Shown one piece after another: positions 38,311 through 46,199 of a stretch of DNA of 64,000 nt (positions are counted from its first letter, which is position 1; the number at the start of each line of letters is the position of its first letter). Source of the stretch: Thiovibrio frasassiensis (GTDB taxonomy: Bacteria; Desulfobacterota; Desulfobulbia; Desulfobulbales; Desulfurivibrionaceae); the NCBI RefSeq assembly GCF_029607905.1, contig NZ_JAPHEH010000001.1, forward strand, positions 1,021,530 to 1,085,529. Reading direction: 5' to 3'. Under the pieces are notes generated by a model. It searched no databases. It was not told the origin of the DNA and saw nothing but the letters and a program-made list of their open reading frames with translations. The position numbers and the translations under genes were made by a program.

Positions 38311-39315
38311 TTACAGTGGTTTTTGGCTCTCCATCATCAGGATCAGGTCCAGGACCCGGTTGGAGTAGCCCCATTCGTTGTCGTACCAGGAGAGGACCTT
38401 GACCGAGGTGCCGATCACCTTGGTGGAGAGGGCATCAACCACCGAGGAATGCGGGTTGCCCTGGTAATCGATGGAGACCAGGGGTTCTTCGGAATAGCCG
38501 AGATAGCGGTTGGCCGCCTCTTTGAGGGCCTGATTCACCTCGGGCACCGTGGTCGGCCGTTCCACCTCCATGACCGCATCCACCAGAGAGACGTTGGGGG
38601 TGGGGACCCGTACCGCCAAGCCGTCGAACTTGCCCTTGAGCTCGGGGATTACCAGGGAGACCGCCGCCGCGGCTCCGGTTTTGGTGGGGATCATGGAAAG
38701 CGCCGCCGCCCTGGCCCTGCGCAGGTCGCCGTGGGGGAAATCAAGAATGGACTGGTCGTTGGTGTAGGCGTGCACCGTGGTCATCAAGCCGGTTTTGATC
38801 CCGAAGCGGTCGAGAATGACCTTGGCCATGGGGGCCAGGCAGTTGGTGGTGCAGGAGGCGTTGGAGATAATGTGGTCTTCGGTGGGGTCGTATTCGTCTT
38901 CGTTGACTCCCATGACGATGGTCTTGACCTTGCCCTTGGCCGGGGCCGAGATCACTACTTTTTTGGCGCCGGCCTCAAGGTGCAGGGAGGCTTTTTCTCC
39001 GTCGGTGAAGAGGCCGGTGGATTCGACCACATACTCGACTCCCAGCTCGCCCCAAGGAATATCGGCGGGGTTGCGGTGGTTGAAGATCTTGACCGAGCGG
39101 CCGTTGACCACGATGCCATCCTCGGCGGCGAGCACGCTTTTATCGTAGACGCCCATGATCGAGTCGTATTTGAGCAGATGGGCCAGGGTGGCATTGTTGG
39201 TCAGGTCATTGATGGCAATGACCTCGATATCGGCAAAGAGGGGGTCCTTGTCAATGGCCCGAAAGATGTTGCGGCCAATGCGGCCAAAACCGTTGATGCC
39301 TATCCGTATCGCCAT
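38311..39315 (-). CDS. gap: Glyceraldehyde-3-phosphate dehydrogenase
   Basis: 334 residues, full length. NAD-binding start MAIRIGINGFGRIGRNIFRA, catalytic cysteine in SNASCTTNCLAPMAKV (about residue 151) with histidine in TTVHAYTNDQ, and the tail WYDNEWGYSNRVLDL. Oxidises glyceraldehyde-3-phosphate with NAD and phosphate in glycolysis/gluconeogenesis. ATG 39315 follows AAAGGAGACCGGC. A palindrome-ended repeat lies 17 bases upstream of the start codon, between it and glgA, so the native promoter may be within or beyond the repeat. Confidence 0.97.
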   Translation of the reverse strand: MAIRIGINGFGRIGRNIFRAIDKDPLFADIEVIAINDLTNNATLAHLLKYDSIMGVYDKSVLAAEDGIVVNGRSVKIFNHRNPADIPWGELGVEYVVESTGLFTDGEKASLHLEAGAKKVVISAPAKGKVKTIVMGVNEDEYDPTEDHIISNASCTTNCLAPMAKVILDRFGIKTGLMTTVHAYTNDQSILDFPHGDLRRARAAALSMIPTKTGAAAAVSLVIPELKGKFDGLAVRVPTPNVSLVDAVMEVERPTTVPEVNQALKEAANRYLGYSEEPLVSIDYQGNPHSSVVDALSTKVIGTSVKVLSWYDNEWGYSNRVLDLILMMESQKPL

Positions 39316-39332
39316 GCCGGTCTCCTTTCTGT

Positions 39333-39478
39333 GTAACTGTTCAGCAGCACCGCACCTGCTTCGCAGTCTCGCTGTGCTTCGCTTAGCTGTCATCGGCCTG
39401 CTCATGTGCAATAGCACACTTCGCAGTCCTCTTTCGCGCATCTGCGGCAGCAGTAAAGCGGCGCTGCTGAACAGTTAC
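39333..39478. repeat. Palindrome-ended intergenic repeat, copy B (146 bp)
   Basis: Starts GTAACTGTTCAGCAGCACCG and ends with the inverted copy finishing GCGCTGCTGAACAGTTAC; 20 of 21 terminal bases pair. Homologous to the copy at 6112-6232 but about 25 bases longer through extra sequence rich in CTTCGC in its left half. Lies in the glgA-gap intergenic region just upstream of the gap ribosome binding site. Confidence 0.8.
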
Positions 39479-39519
39479 GGTTCGTGGTTTTTCCTGTCGT
39501 TTTTCCCGAAGGCACGAAA

Positions 39520-41133
39520 TTATTGTACCTGGGAAAGTGCCTCGCGATAAAGCGATAAATAATGGGTCAGCACTTTATCCCAGGTGTAAGTCTCGTGGAT
39601 CGTACGAACGGCGGCCTGTTGCATGGCCTGGATTTTTTTGGGATTGGTCCGGAAGGTGTGCAGGGCTGTCTGCATGGCGCCCATTAGGGCAGCGGACTTG
39701 TGTTCCGGATAGGAAAAGCCGGTTTTTCCGTCCTTCACCTTGACCAACCCGCCGATGTGATGGACGATGGGTAGGTTGCCGAAGAGTTGAGCGATATAGT
39801 CGGTAAGGCCGCAGGGCTCGTAGCGGGAGGGGATGAGAAAGAAGTCGCCGGCCGCGTAAATGCGGTTGGCAAGCTGCTGGTCGTAGCCCCGGAGCAGGCA
39901 GATGCGTCCCTGGTTTTTTGGAGAAGCGGTCAAACCGGCCAGGGCCTTCTCAATTTCCTTGCTGCCCGAGCCCTGGATCAGAACCTGGAAGTTCTGGTCC
40001 AGGGGCAGCAGGGTTTCCAGCGCCCCCAAGAGCTTGTCCACCCCCTTTTGGGAGGAGAAGCGGCCGACAAAGGTGAAGAGGGGGTTGTCGGGCCGGTCGT
40101 CCAGGGTGCCGGTCTGGCGCACCGTTTTCAGGCTGCGGCGGTTCAGTTCCTTGATCAGGCTCTGGCGGCATTTTGCCTTGCCGGCCAGATCGCCGCTTGC
40201 TGGGTCAAATCCGGCGGCAAGGCCCAATTCCTTTGGTTTGCGCGGGTCAAAATCCGCCGGGTTGATGCCGTTGGTCACGCCCTTGAGTACCACGCCCCGC
40301 GCCAGGAGCCGGTGGCCGAGGAAGCCGGTAAGCGCATCGTCGTCGGTTTCCCGCAGTTCCCGGGCGTAGTTTTCGCTCACCGTGTTCAGGACCGCATAGG
40401 GCGAAGCGGCAAGAAAGGGGTCGAATTTCTCGTCCAGCAGATTGTTGGTGATCAGCGTGGTGGGCAAGCCGGTGATCGCCTCGGCAAAGGGCAGGTCGCC
40501 CACCTCTTGGTGGTAGCCGATGCCGGCGTTGTGGATGGTGACCACGCAGCCGGTTTTGGCAAAATAATGGCGGAAGCCTTCGTTTTCGCGGAGGATGGCC
40601 GGCAGGATAGCGGTGTGGCCGTCGTGGCAGTGGATGATCTCGGGGTGTTCGGCCAGCCGGATCATCAGGGCGGCGGCGGCCTTTTGCAGGAGGACGTTCA
40701 TGGCGAAGTAGTCAAAATGACCGGAGCCCTGCTGGTGGAAAGGGTTTGCCGCCTCGTCCTCGGCGGTATAGGTGTAAACGCTCTTTTTTTCCAGATAGCG
40801 GGCCGCATCGATCAGGTAGATGGTGAGCGCCCCTTTTTTTGCGGTCGGTTTTTCCGTTTTGGCAAAGATCCGCACATATTCCCGGCGCGGTTCCCCGGTA
40901 TAGTCCAGATCGATGTCAAAGGAGAGATCCAGGGGGTTGAAGCCCAGCAGGGTTGGGTCCATGAAGCCGTAGCGCGGCAGAACCACGCTGACCTTGCACC
41001 CGGAGCGCGCCAGGGCCTCGGCCAGCTGCCGGGCCACATCCTTGACGCCGCCGGCCCCGGCCAGGCCGTCGTATTCGCGGGTCAGCATCCAGACGTTGTT
41101 GATTTTTTTGTCAGCGCGAGATTGAGGGGCCAT
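39520..41133 (-). CDS. glgA: Glycogen/starch synthase-type glycosyltransferase (GT5)
   Basis: 537 residues from ATG 41133, which follows GGAGAAGAC. Family GT5 features: the N-terminal VWMLTREYDGLAGAGGVKDV (the usual KxGGL site reads GAGGV here), IIHCHDGHTAILPAIL, KGVTNGINPADFDPR, FTFVGRFSSQKGVDKLL and the C-terminal donor-site region PSRYEPCGLTDYIAQLFGNL. It elongates alpha-1,4-glucan from ADP- or UDP-glucose. The altered N-terminal donor loop (lysine replaced) leaves sugar donor and exact product open. Neighbours gap and aroCK do not form a glycogen operon. Confidence 0.85.
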   Translation of the reverse strand: MAPQSRADKKINNVWMLTREYDGLAGAGGVKDVARQLAEALARSGCKVSVVLPRYGFMDPTLLGFNPLDLSFDIDLDYTGEPRREYVRIFAKTEKPTAKKGALTIYLIDAARYLEKKSVYTYTAEDEAANPFHQQGSGHFDYFAMNVLLQKAAAALMIRLAEHPEIIHCHDGHTAILPAILRENEGFRHYFAKTGCVVTIHNAGIGYHQEVGDLPFAEAITGLPTTLITNNLLDEKFDPFLAASPYAVLNTVSENYARELRETDDDALTGFLGHRLLARGVVLKGVTNGINPADFDPRKPKELGLAAGFDPASGDLAGKAKCRQSLIKELNRRSLKTVRQTGTLDDRPDNPLFTFVGRFSSQKGVDKLLGALETLLPLDQNFQVLIQGSGSKEIEKALAGLTASPKNQGRICLLRGYDQQLANRIYAAGDFFLIPSRYEPCGLTDYIAQLFGNLPIVHHIGGLVKVKDGKTGFSYPEHKSAALMGAMQTALHTFRTNPKKIQAMQQAAVRTIHETYTWDKVLTHYLSLYREALSQVQ

Positions 41134-41243
41134 GTCTTCTCCGGCCAAAAGTGGGTAAGTGTGTTTCTGTACAGGCAGAATGCATTATTGCGCGAAGTCC
41201 ATTGGCGGAGGCGGCTCCGGCTTGCGAGCAGATTCCTTTCTCC

Positions 41244-42299
41244 TTAGGCGATGGCTTTCTGGCGCAGGAGATGATCGGCCAGGGTCAGAGCCACCATGGC
41301 CTCACAGACCGGGATGATCCGGGGAATGGCGGAGATATCGTGCCGGCCGCCGATGCTGACCGTGACCGGCTCGTGGGCCAGGTTGATGGTCTGCTGCTCC
41401 CGGCTGATGGAGGGGATGGGCTTGACCGCGACCCGGGCGACGATGGCGTCGCCGTTGGAGATCCCGGCCAGGATGCCGCCGCTGTTGTTGCTGGCAAAAC
41501 CCTCGGGCAGGATGACATCGTTGTTCTCCGAACCCCGCATCTCGGCGGCACTAAAGCCGGCGCCGATCTCCACGCCCTTGACCGCGCCGATGGACATCAG
41601 CGCCCCGGCCAGGGCGGCATCGAGCTTTTCAAACACCGGTTCGCCCAAGCCCGGCGGGCAGCCGGTGGCGAGAATTTCGACAATGCCGCCCAGGGTGTCG
41701 CCCTCTTTGCGAACCGCCTCGATATGGGTGATCATCTTGACCGCCGCCTCGTTGTCCGGGCAGAACAGCGGGTTGTCGTTGATCTCAGCCAGATTCCGTT
41801 TGCCGGTGCTGATCTCGCCCAAGGCCACGGTGTAGGCCCTGACCGTGATGCCGTGCAGGGAGAGGAGCTTTTTGGCCACCGCCCCGGCGGCCACCCTGCC
41901 TGCGGTTTCCCGAGCCGAGGCCCGGCCGCCGCCCCGGTGGTCGCGGAGGCCGTATTTGGCGAGATAGCTGATGTCGCCATGCCCCGGCCGGAAGATATCC
42001 TTGAGGTTGTCGTAGGATTTGCTGTGGGCATCCTTGTTGAAGATCGCCAGGGCAATGGGGGTGCCGGTGGTTTTCCCTTCAAAGAGTCCGGAAAGGATCT
42101 CCACCGCATCCGGCTCTTTTCTGGGGCTCGCGGCAGGTCCCCCCTTGCCGGGCCGTCTGCGGTCGAGCTCCGCCTGGATATCCTGGGGGGTGAGCGGGAG
42201 TCCGGGAGGGCAGCCGTCGATGGTGGCGCCCACTGCGGTGCCGTGGGATTCGCCCCAGGTGGTTACGCGAAAAACAGAGCCAAAGGTATTTCCTGCCAT
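41244..42299 (-). CDS. aroC: Chorismate synthase
   Basis: 351 residues. Signatures: FRVTTWGESHGTAVGATIDG at the N-terminus, GHGDISYLAKYGLRDHRGGG, SARETAGRVAAGAVAKKLL and RGSENNDVI. It uses reduced FMN to eliminate phosphate from EPSP, the last common step of aromatic amino acid synthesis. All FMN and substrate motifs are intact. aroK precedes it by 11 bases on the same strand, so two shikimate-pathway steps are co-transcribed. Confidence 0.97.
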   Translation of the reverse strand: MAGNTFGSVFRVTTWGESHGTAVGATIDGCPPGLPLTPQDIQAELDRRRPGKGGPAASPRKEPDAVEILSGLFEGKTTGTPIALAIFNKDAHSKSYDNLKDIFRPGHGDISYLAKYGLRDHRGGGRASARETAGRVAAGAVAKKLLSLHGITVRAYTVALGEISTGKRNLAEINDNPLFCPDNEAAVKMITHIEAVRKEGDTLGGIVEILATGCPPGLGEPVFEKLDAALAGALMSIGAVKGVEIGAGFSAAEMRGSENNDVILPEGFASNNSGGILAGISNGDAIVARVAVKPIPSISREQQTINLAHEPVTVSIGGRHDISAIPRIIPVCEAMVALTLADHLLRQKAIA

Positions 42300-42310
42300 G
42301 ATATTCGTCC

Positions 42311-42895
42311 CTAACAGTATATGGGGTCTTTGGGAAGCGAGGCTTCGACTGCGCGAAGAAAGGCATCGTCTCCCAAGGCCGTTTCAATAATATGCACGAT
42401 CTCGCCCGCGCTTTTGTTGCTGGTATCCACGGCGAGGTGCGATCCTTTTTCGTAGAGTGGGTCCCGTTCGGCCAGGACCTGGGCCACCTCGGCATAGATG
42501 TCCGAATCGGTGAGGGTTGGCCGCTGGGCCGAGCTGTTTGGGTCTTCGGAGAGGCGTCGGCAGATGGTGTCGATATCCGCCGTGAGCCAGACGACAAGGC
42601 CGGTCTGTCGCAAGAGGTTCCAGATATCCTGATGGAGGATCGCTCCGCCTCCGGTGGAGAGGACCACGTCCTTGCGGCAGACCATTTCCGCCAGCAGGTC
42701 GCGTTCAAGGAGGCGGAACTGTCCCCACCCCTGTTGGGCGACGATCTGACGGATGGACTTCCCTGCCCTGGCCACGAGCAGCTCGTCCATGTCGATAAAT
42801 TCCAAGCCCAGGTGCTCGGCCAGGGTCAAGCCGACGAGGGTTTTGCCGGTGGCCCGGTAGCCGGTCAGGATAATTTTTCTTTTGGGTATAAACAT
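42311..42895 (-). CDS. aroK: Shikimate kinase
   Basis: 194 residues. P-loop ILTGYRATGKTLVG near residues 10-23, substrate-binding EFIDMDELLVARAGKSIRQI, and LSTGGGAILHQ matching the GGG shikimate site. Adenine/lid region contains RPTLTD. Phosphorylates shikimate at the 3-OH. Slightly longer than the usual about 170 residues because of a C-terminal extension. ATG 42895 heads the aroK-aroC unit; 284 bases separate it from the divergent peroxiredoxin gene. Confidence 0.95.
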   Translation of the reverse strand: MFIPKRKIILTGYRATGKTLVGLTLAEHLGLEFIDMDELLVARAGKSIRQIVAQQGWGQFRLLERDLLAEMVCRKDVVLSTGGGAILHQDIWNLLRQTGLVVWLTADIDTICRRLSEDPNSSAQRPTLTDSDIYAEVAQVLAERDPLYEKGSHLAVDTSNKSAGEIVHIIETALGDDAFLRAVEASLPKDPIYC

Positions 42896-43095
42896 ATAGT
42901 AAATTTACGGGAAAGAGAGGGAGGGTGTCAAGGGCGGCCTCGGTTTCTTTTCCGTGATAGACCGCGAAGCAGGAAAAAGCACAAGCGTTTTATCCGGCTG
43001 GAGAGCAGGTTTTGCATTTCAGTCAATAGAGTTATCTCGTAACCTGTTGAAATACAAACATAATTTACTTTCTTGTCAAATAGGACAAAAAAGGT

Positions 43096-43130
43096 TTGAC
43101 TTTGCTTTTTTAAAATGATAATTTTTATCA
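43096..43130 (+). promoter_or_regulatory. Peroxiredoxin promoter with Fur/PerR-like operator
   Basis: TGATAATTTTTATCA at 43116-43130 differs at one position from the 7-1-7 Fur consensus TGATAATnATTATCA and also resembles PerR boxes. It overlaps GATAAT (43117-43122), a likely -10; TTGACT at 43096-43101 is a candidate -35 with a short 15-base spacer. Repression relieved by peroxide or iron loss is the inferred logic. Confidence 0.6.
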
Positions 43131-43179
43131 AATACGAGGTGCTTTCTTTGCTAATTCCTTTTGAGAATGGAGATATGTC

Positions 43180-43791
43180 ATGGGTGAGAATTGTTGCGGT
43201 TGTTTGCAGGTTGGGCAGAATGTTCCCGATTTTACTATGGATACCTATGAGCCGACCGATTACGGCTTCGCGACCACGTCCTTGGAGCAGCTGAAAAAAG
43301 CAGGCAAGTGGACTGTGCTGGTTTTTTATCCGGCGGACTTTACCTTTGTCTGCTCCACCGAATTGGGCGACCTGGCTGATGAATATGACAATATCAAGGC
43401 AGCCGGCGCTGAGGTGGTCACGGTGAGCACCGATACCGTTTACACCCATCTCGCCTGGAAGCGGGAAGAGAAATTTCTCGAAAACGCCAAATACCCCATG
43501 GCGGCCGACCCAACCGGCGCGGTGTCCAAGCTGTTCGGGGTCTACGATTACGGAACAGGTCTGGCGTTGCGCGGCACCTTTATCATCAGCCCCGAGGGCA
43601 AACTGGTCGCCTCCGAGGTGAATTTTTACAACGTCGGCCGCAGTGCCAAGGAGCTTTTGCGAAAACTCAAAGCCAGCGTTTATGTGGCCGCCCATCCTGC
43701 CGAGGCCTGTCCGGCCCGCTGGGAAGCAGGCGACAAGACCCTGACTCCTGGGGCCAAACTGGTGGGCAAGGTGTACGACGCCCTGAAGTAA
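43180..43791 (+). CDS. AhpC-type 2-Cys peroxiredoxin
   Basis: 203 residues. Peroxidatic cysteine is Cys58 in YPADFTFVCSTEL, with the resolving cysteine in the C-terminal EACPARWEAG. It reduces peroxides using a thiol donor. The N-terminus MGENCCGCLQVGQ has three extra cysteines. Both active-site codons are ordinary cysteine (TGC/TGT), not UGA, so this is not a selenoprotein. ATG 43180 follows GAATGGAGATATGTC. The promoter carries a Fur/PerR-like box, in line with an oxidative-stress role. Monocistronic, ending at a strong bidirectional terminator. Confidence 0.95.
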   Translation: MGENCCGCLQVGQNVPDFTMDTYEPTDYGFATTSLEQLKKAGKWTVLVFYPADFTFVCSTELGDLADEYDNIKAAGAEVVTVSTDTVYTHLAWKREEKFLENAKYPMAADPTGAVSKLFGVYDYGTGLALRGTFIISPEGKLVASEVNFYNVGRSAKELLRKLKASVYVAAHPAEACPARWEAGDKTLTPGAKLVGKVYDALK

Positions 43792-43903
43792 TGCAGTAAG
43801 CCCGTTGCAATCGCGGGTTGATTGATTGCCAAAACACGGAACACCCTCTCCTCCGCTGCAACTCCAGCAGAGGGGGAGAGTTGCTTTTCTTCCTCCTCCC
43901 CTT

Positions 43904-43949
43904 GAAGCCCCCCATTCCTCCCTCCCTTGGAATGGGGGGCTTCTTTTTT
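43904..43949. terminator. Bidirectional terminator between peroxiredoxin and fusion gene
   Basis: GAAGCCCCCCATTCC (43904-43918) pairs perfectly over 15 bases with GGAATGGGGGGCTTC (43929-43943), followed by six T on the plus strand. It sits between two convergent genes, though the minus-strand side lacks a long T-run (reads GGGGAGGAGG). Confidence 0.85.
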
Positions 43950-43955
43950 CCCTTC

Positions 43956-45704
43956 TCAGCGGCGATTGTTTCCGTGCATGCCCGTCCAGAGGCCGAGAAA
44001 AAAATGGCGGGCATTGGTCCCCAGGGAGCGGGTCCGGTAGCCGCCTTCCTGCACGACCAGGGTGGGTAACCGCAGGTTGCCGAGCATCCGGCCGTTTTCC
44101 TCAAAATCCGCGCCAGAGAGCGACCAGGTGCCGGTGGGGTCATTTTTCGCCGGATCAAGTCCCAGAGCCACCACGAGAAAATGCGGCTTAAAGGCGCGGA
44201 TCCGCTTGAGAGCCCGCGCCAGCACCGGCCGGTAGCCGATGCCGTCCAGCGCTTCCGGCAGAGGATAGTTGCGATTAAATCCCCTGCCTGCCCCCTCCCC
44301 CACCTCTTCACTGAAACCGGAAAAATAGGGATAGGCAAAGCTGGGGTGTCCGTGGATCGAAAGGGTCAGGACATCGTTGCGCTGATAAAAGATATCCTGG
44401 GTGCCGTTGCCGTGGTGGTAATCGATATCGAGCACCGCCACCCTGCCTTCGCGGCTGAGATAATTGGCGGCGATCCCGGCCGAGTTGAAATAGCAGAAAC
44501 CGCCGAATACCCTGCTTTCGGCATGATGCCCCGGCGGTCGGACCAGGGCGTAGCTCAAGCGGTAGCCCTTTTCCAGGAGCTGGGCCGCAGTCAAGGCGCA
44601 GTCCACCGCGCCCTTGGCTGCCCGGTAGGCGTTGCGGTTCAGGGGGGTAAAGGTATCGATGCAGTAATACCCTGCCCGCACCGGCAGATCCTTGGGCGGT
44701 CTGGCCGCGTTGCGGATGGGGAAGACATAGGGGTAGACCGATTTCCCGGGCTCAAGGCTGGTGCAGACCTGATTGAGGTAATCGACAAATTTCGGGTCAT
44801 GGACCTTTTTGATGTGCCGCTCGGAAAAATGACGGGCCGGCAGCCGCTCGAATAAGCCGGTGGGCTCAATGCCCTTGAGGATGGAGGCAATGCGCACCGG
44901 CGCCTCCACGTAGCCCCGCTCGCGGATATGGTGGATATCGTGCTTTTCGTTGACGATGAGCCCGATCAATTTTTCCAGGGACTTGACGGGATGGACCTTG
45001 ATCGGCTCTTTCTTGATATAGCGGGGTCCACGGCGCTGTACCGGGTCGTCGGCAAACGATGCCACCACCATCTCGATGTAGCCGGCGGGGCAAGCCTTGC
45101 CGTACTTGCGGATCAGGATGGCGCGCACCACCTCGCGGGCCGTGGCCCGGGCCAGGGGTTGGCCGCTGCCCAGATCGTCGAAAACCAGATAGGGCGGGCA
45201 ATCGTACTCCGGCTTGAGCGGGGTTTCGTAGGCGGTATGGATGATGGGCAGGGCGCCGTAGCGTTCGTAAAATCTCAGCCGCGCCCGGCTTTGTTTCACC
45301 GTGGCCTCTTCTTGGCAGATCTTCGGGTCATCGGGCAAACATTCCATGAAGATCCCGTTGTCCCCGAGGGTGCGGGCCTCATCGCGAACCCGCTCGTAGA
45401 GGGCGCCGCCGACCCCGCTGGCTGCGGCTTTCGGGTCCACCGAGATGAAGTCGAGAAAGCAGAAACCAAGATCCGGAGCATGGTTGAGCAGGGCAAACCC
45501 CTTGACCCGGAGCTTCATGTCGTCGGCAATGAAGAGAATGGTGCGGAAGCGGTATTTTAAGGGGTTGGAAAGCTTCTGGGCAAGGCTGGTGATCTCGCTT
45601 TCCGAGATGGCTGAAAACTGGCTGCGCAGGATCTGCTGCACCTGCTCGATGGCCTCGCGGTCGATGGCCAGGGTATTGTCATAGATTCTGCGGATGCGAA
45701 ACAT
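43956..45704 (-). CDS. GNAT acetyltransferase fused to acetylpolyamine-type deacetylase
   Basis: 582 residues in two enzymes. Residues about 1-160 are GNAT-like, with the acetyl-CoA loop region SVDPKAAASGVGGALYERV near 88-106. Residues about 250-582 are a class II HDAC/acetylpolyamine amidohydrolase: active-site RPPGHHAES (histidines 393-394), zinc ligands D428 and H430 in DIDYHHGNGTQDIF, D517 in GLDPAKNDP, and GYYCIDTFTPLNRN, an APAH-type feature. All zinc ligands are present, so the deacetylase should be active. It is the last gene of the kamA operon, 21 bases after the GNAT gene. One polypeptide could both add and remove acetyl groups on an amine such as a beta-lysine derivative. Confidence 0.88.
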   Translation of the reverse strand: MFRIRRIYDNTLAIDREAIEQVQQILRSQFSAISESEITSLAQKLSNPLKYRFRTILFIADDMKLRVKGFALLNHAPDLGFCFLDFISVDPKAAASGVGGALYERVRDEARTLGDNGIFMECLPDDPKICQEEATVKQSRARLRFYERYGALPIIHTAYETPLKPEYDCPPYLVFDDLGSGQPLARATAREVVRAILIRKYGKACPAGYIEMVVASFADDPVQRRGPRYIKKEPIKVHPVKSLEKLIGLIVNEKHDIHHIRERGYVEAPVRIASILKGIEPTGLFERLPARHFSERHIKKVHDPKFVDYLNQVCTSLEPGKSVYPYVFPIRNAARPPKDLPVRAGYYCIDTFTPLNRNAYRAAKGAVDCALTAAQLLEKGYRLSYALVRPPGHHAESRVFGGFCYFNSAGIAANYLSREGRVAVLDIDYHHGNGTQDIFYQRNDVLTLSIHGHPSFAYPYFSGFSEEVGEGAGRGFNRNYPLPEALDGIGYRPVLARALKRIRAFKPHFLVVALGLDPAKNDPTGTWSLSGADFEENGRMLGNLRLPTLVVQEGGYRTRSLGTNARHFFLGLWTGMHGNNRR

Positions 45705-45725
45705 GATACCCCTGTTAAAAAATGG

Positions 45726-46199
45726 TCAGAGTTCTTTTAGGTAGACGACCTTGTCATCACCGTCCCGGTAAAAATCAGGGAAAACGCAGGCCACCCGATA
45801 GCCGTTTTTTTCATAAAATCCACGGGCCGAATCATAGCCCGGGGTGGATGAGGTGTCCACGTAAACCTTGGCCGATCCTTGGCCGGTAAGCTCGGTCTCC
45901 ATCTGCGTGAGCAGCAGCAGCCCGATCCCCTGTCTGCCAAGGTGTGGGTCCACGGCGACCCAATAGAGGTCAAAGCGGCGGTCGGTCATGGGGATCTCCC
46001 CGTAACAGATAAAGCCGACCACCTTATCTTCGCCGGTCTTGGCAATCAGGATTTGATAGTCATTCTTTTCCGGATTCAAGGTGTCGTCGATGACCTCGAT
46101 GGCCACCTCCACCTCCTGGGCATTGAAATTTTTTTGCTTGCGGACCAGTGCGAGCAATTGGCTGCGGTCTTTGGCTGCAATGGGCTGGATGGTGATCAT
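45726..46199 (-). CDS. GNAT-family N-acetyltransferase
   Basis: 157 residues. Motif A of GNAT fold: LYWVAVDPHLGRQGIGLLLL, with RQGIG as the acetyl-CoA pyrophosphate loop, and motif B YDSARGFYEKNGYRV. Acetylates a primary amine on a small molecule or protein. It starts inside the end of ligase 2 (4-base ATGA overlap) and is followed after 21 bases by the GNAT-deacetylase fusion. In known acetyl-beta-lysine synthesis the acetyltransferase AblB acts with the aminomutase AblA; this gene holds a comparable position but is shorter and not obviously AblB. Confidence 0.88.
   Translation of the reverse strand: MITIQPIAAKDRSQLLALVRKQKNFNAQEVEVAIEVIDDTLNPEKNDYQILIAKTGEDKVVGFICYGEIPMTDRRFDLYWVAVDPHLGRQGIGLLLLTQMETELTGQGSAKVYVDTSSTPGYDSARGFYEKNGYRVACVFPDFYRDGDDKVVYLKEL

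Noticed and set aside
43180-43791. Peroxiredoxin as a second selenoprotein
   Set aside because: The peroxidatic and resolving positions are ordinary cysteine codons and no in-frame UGA occurs.
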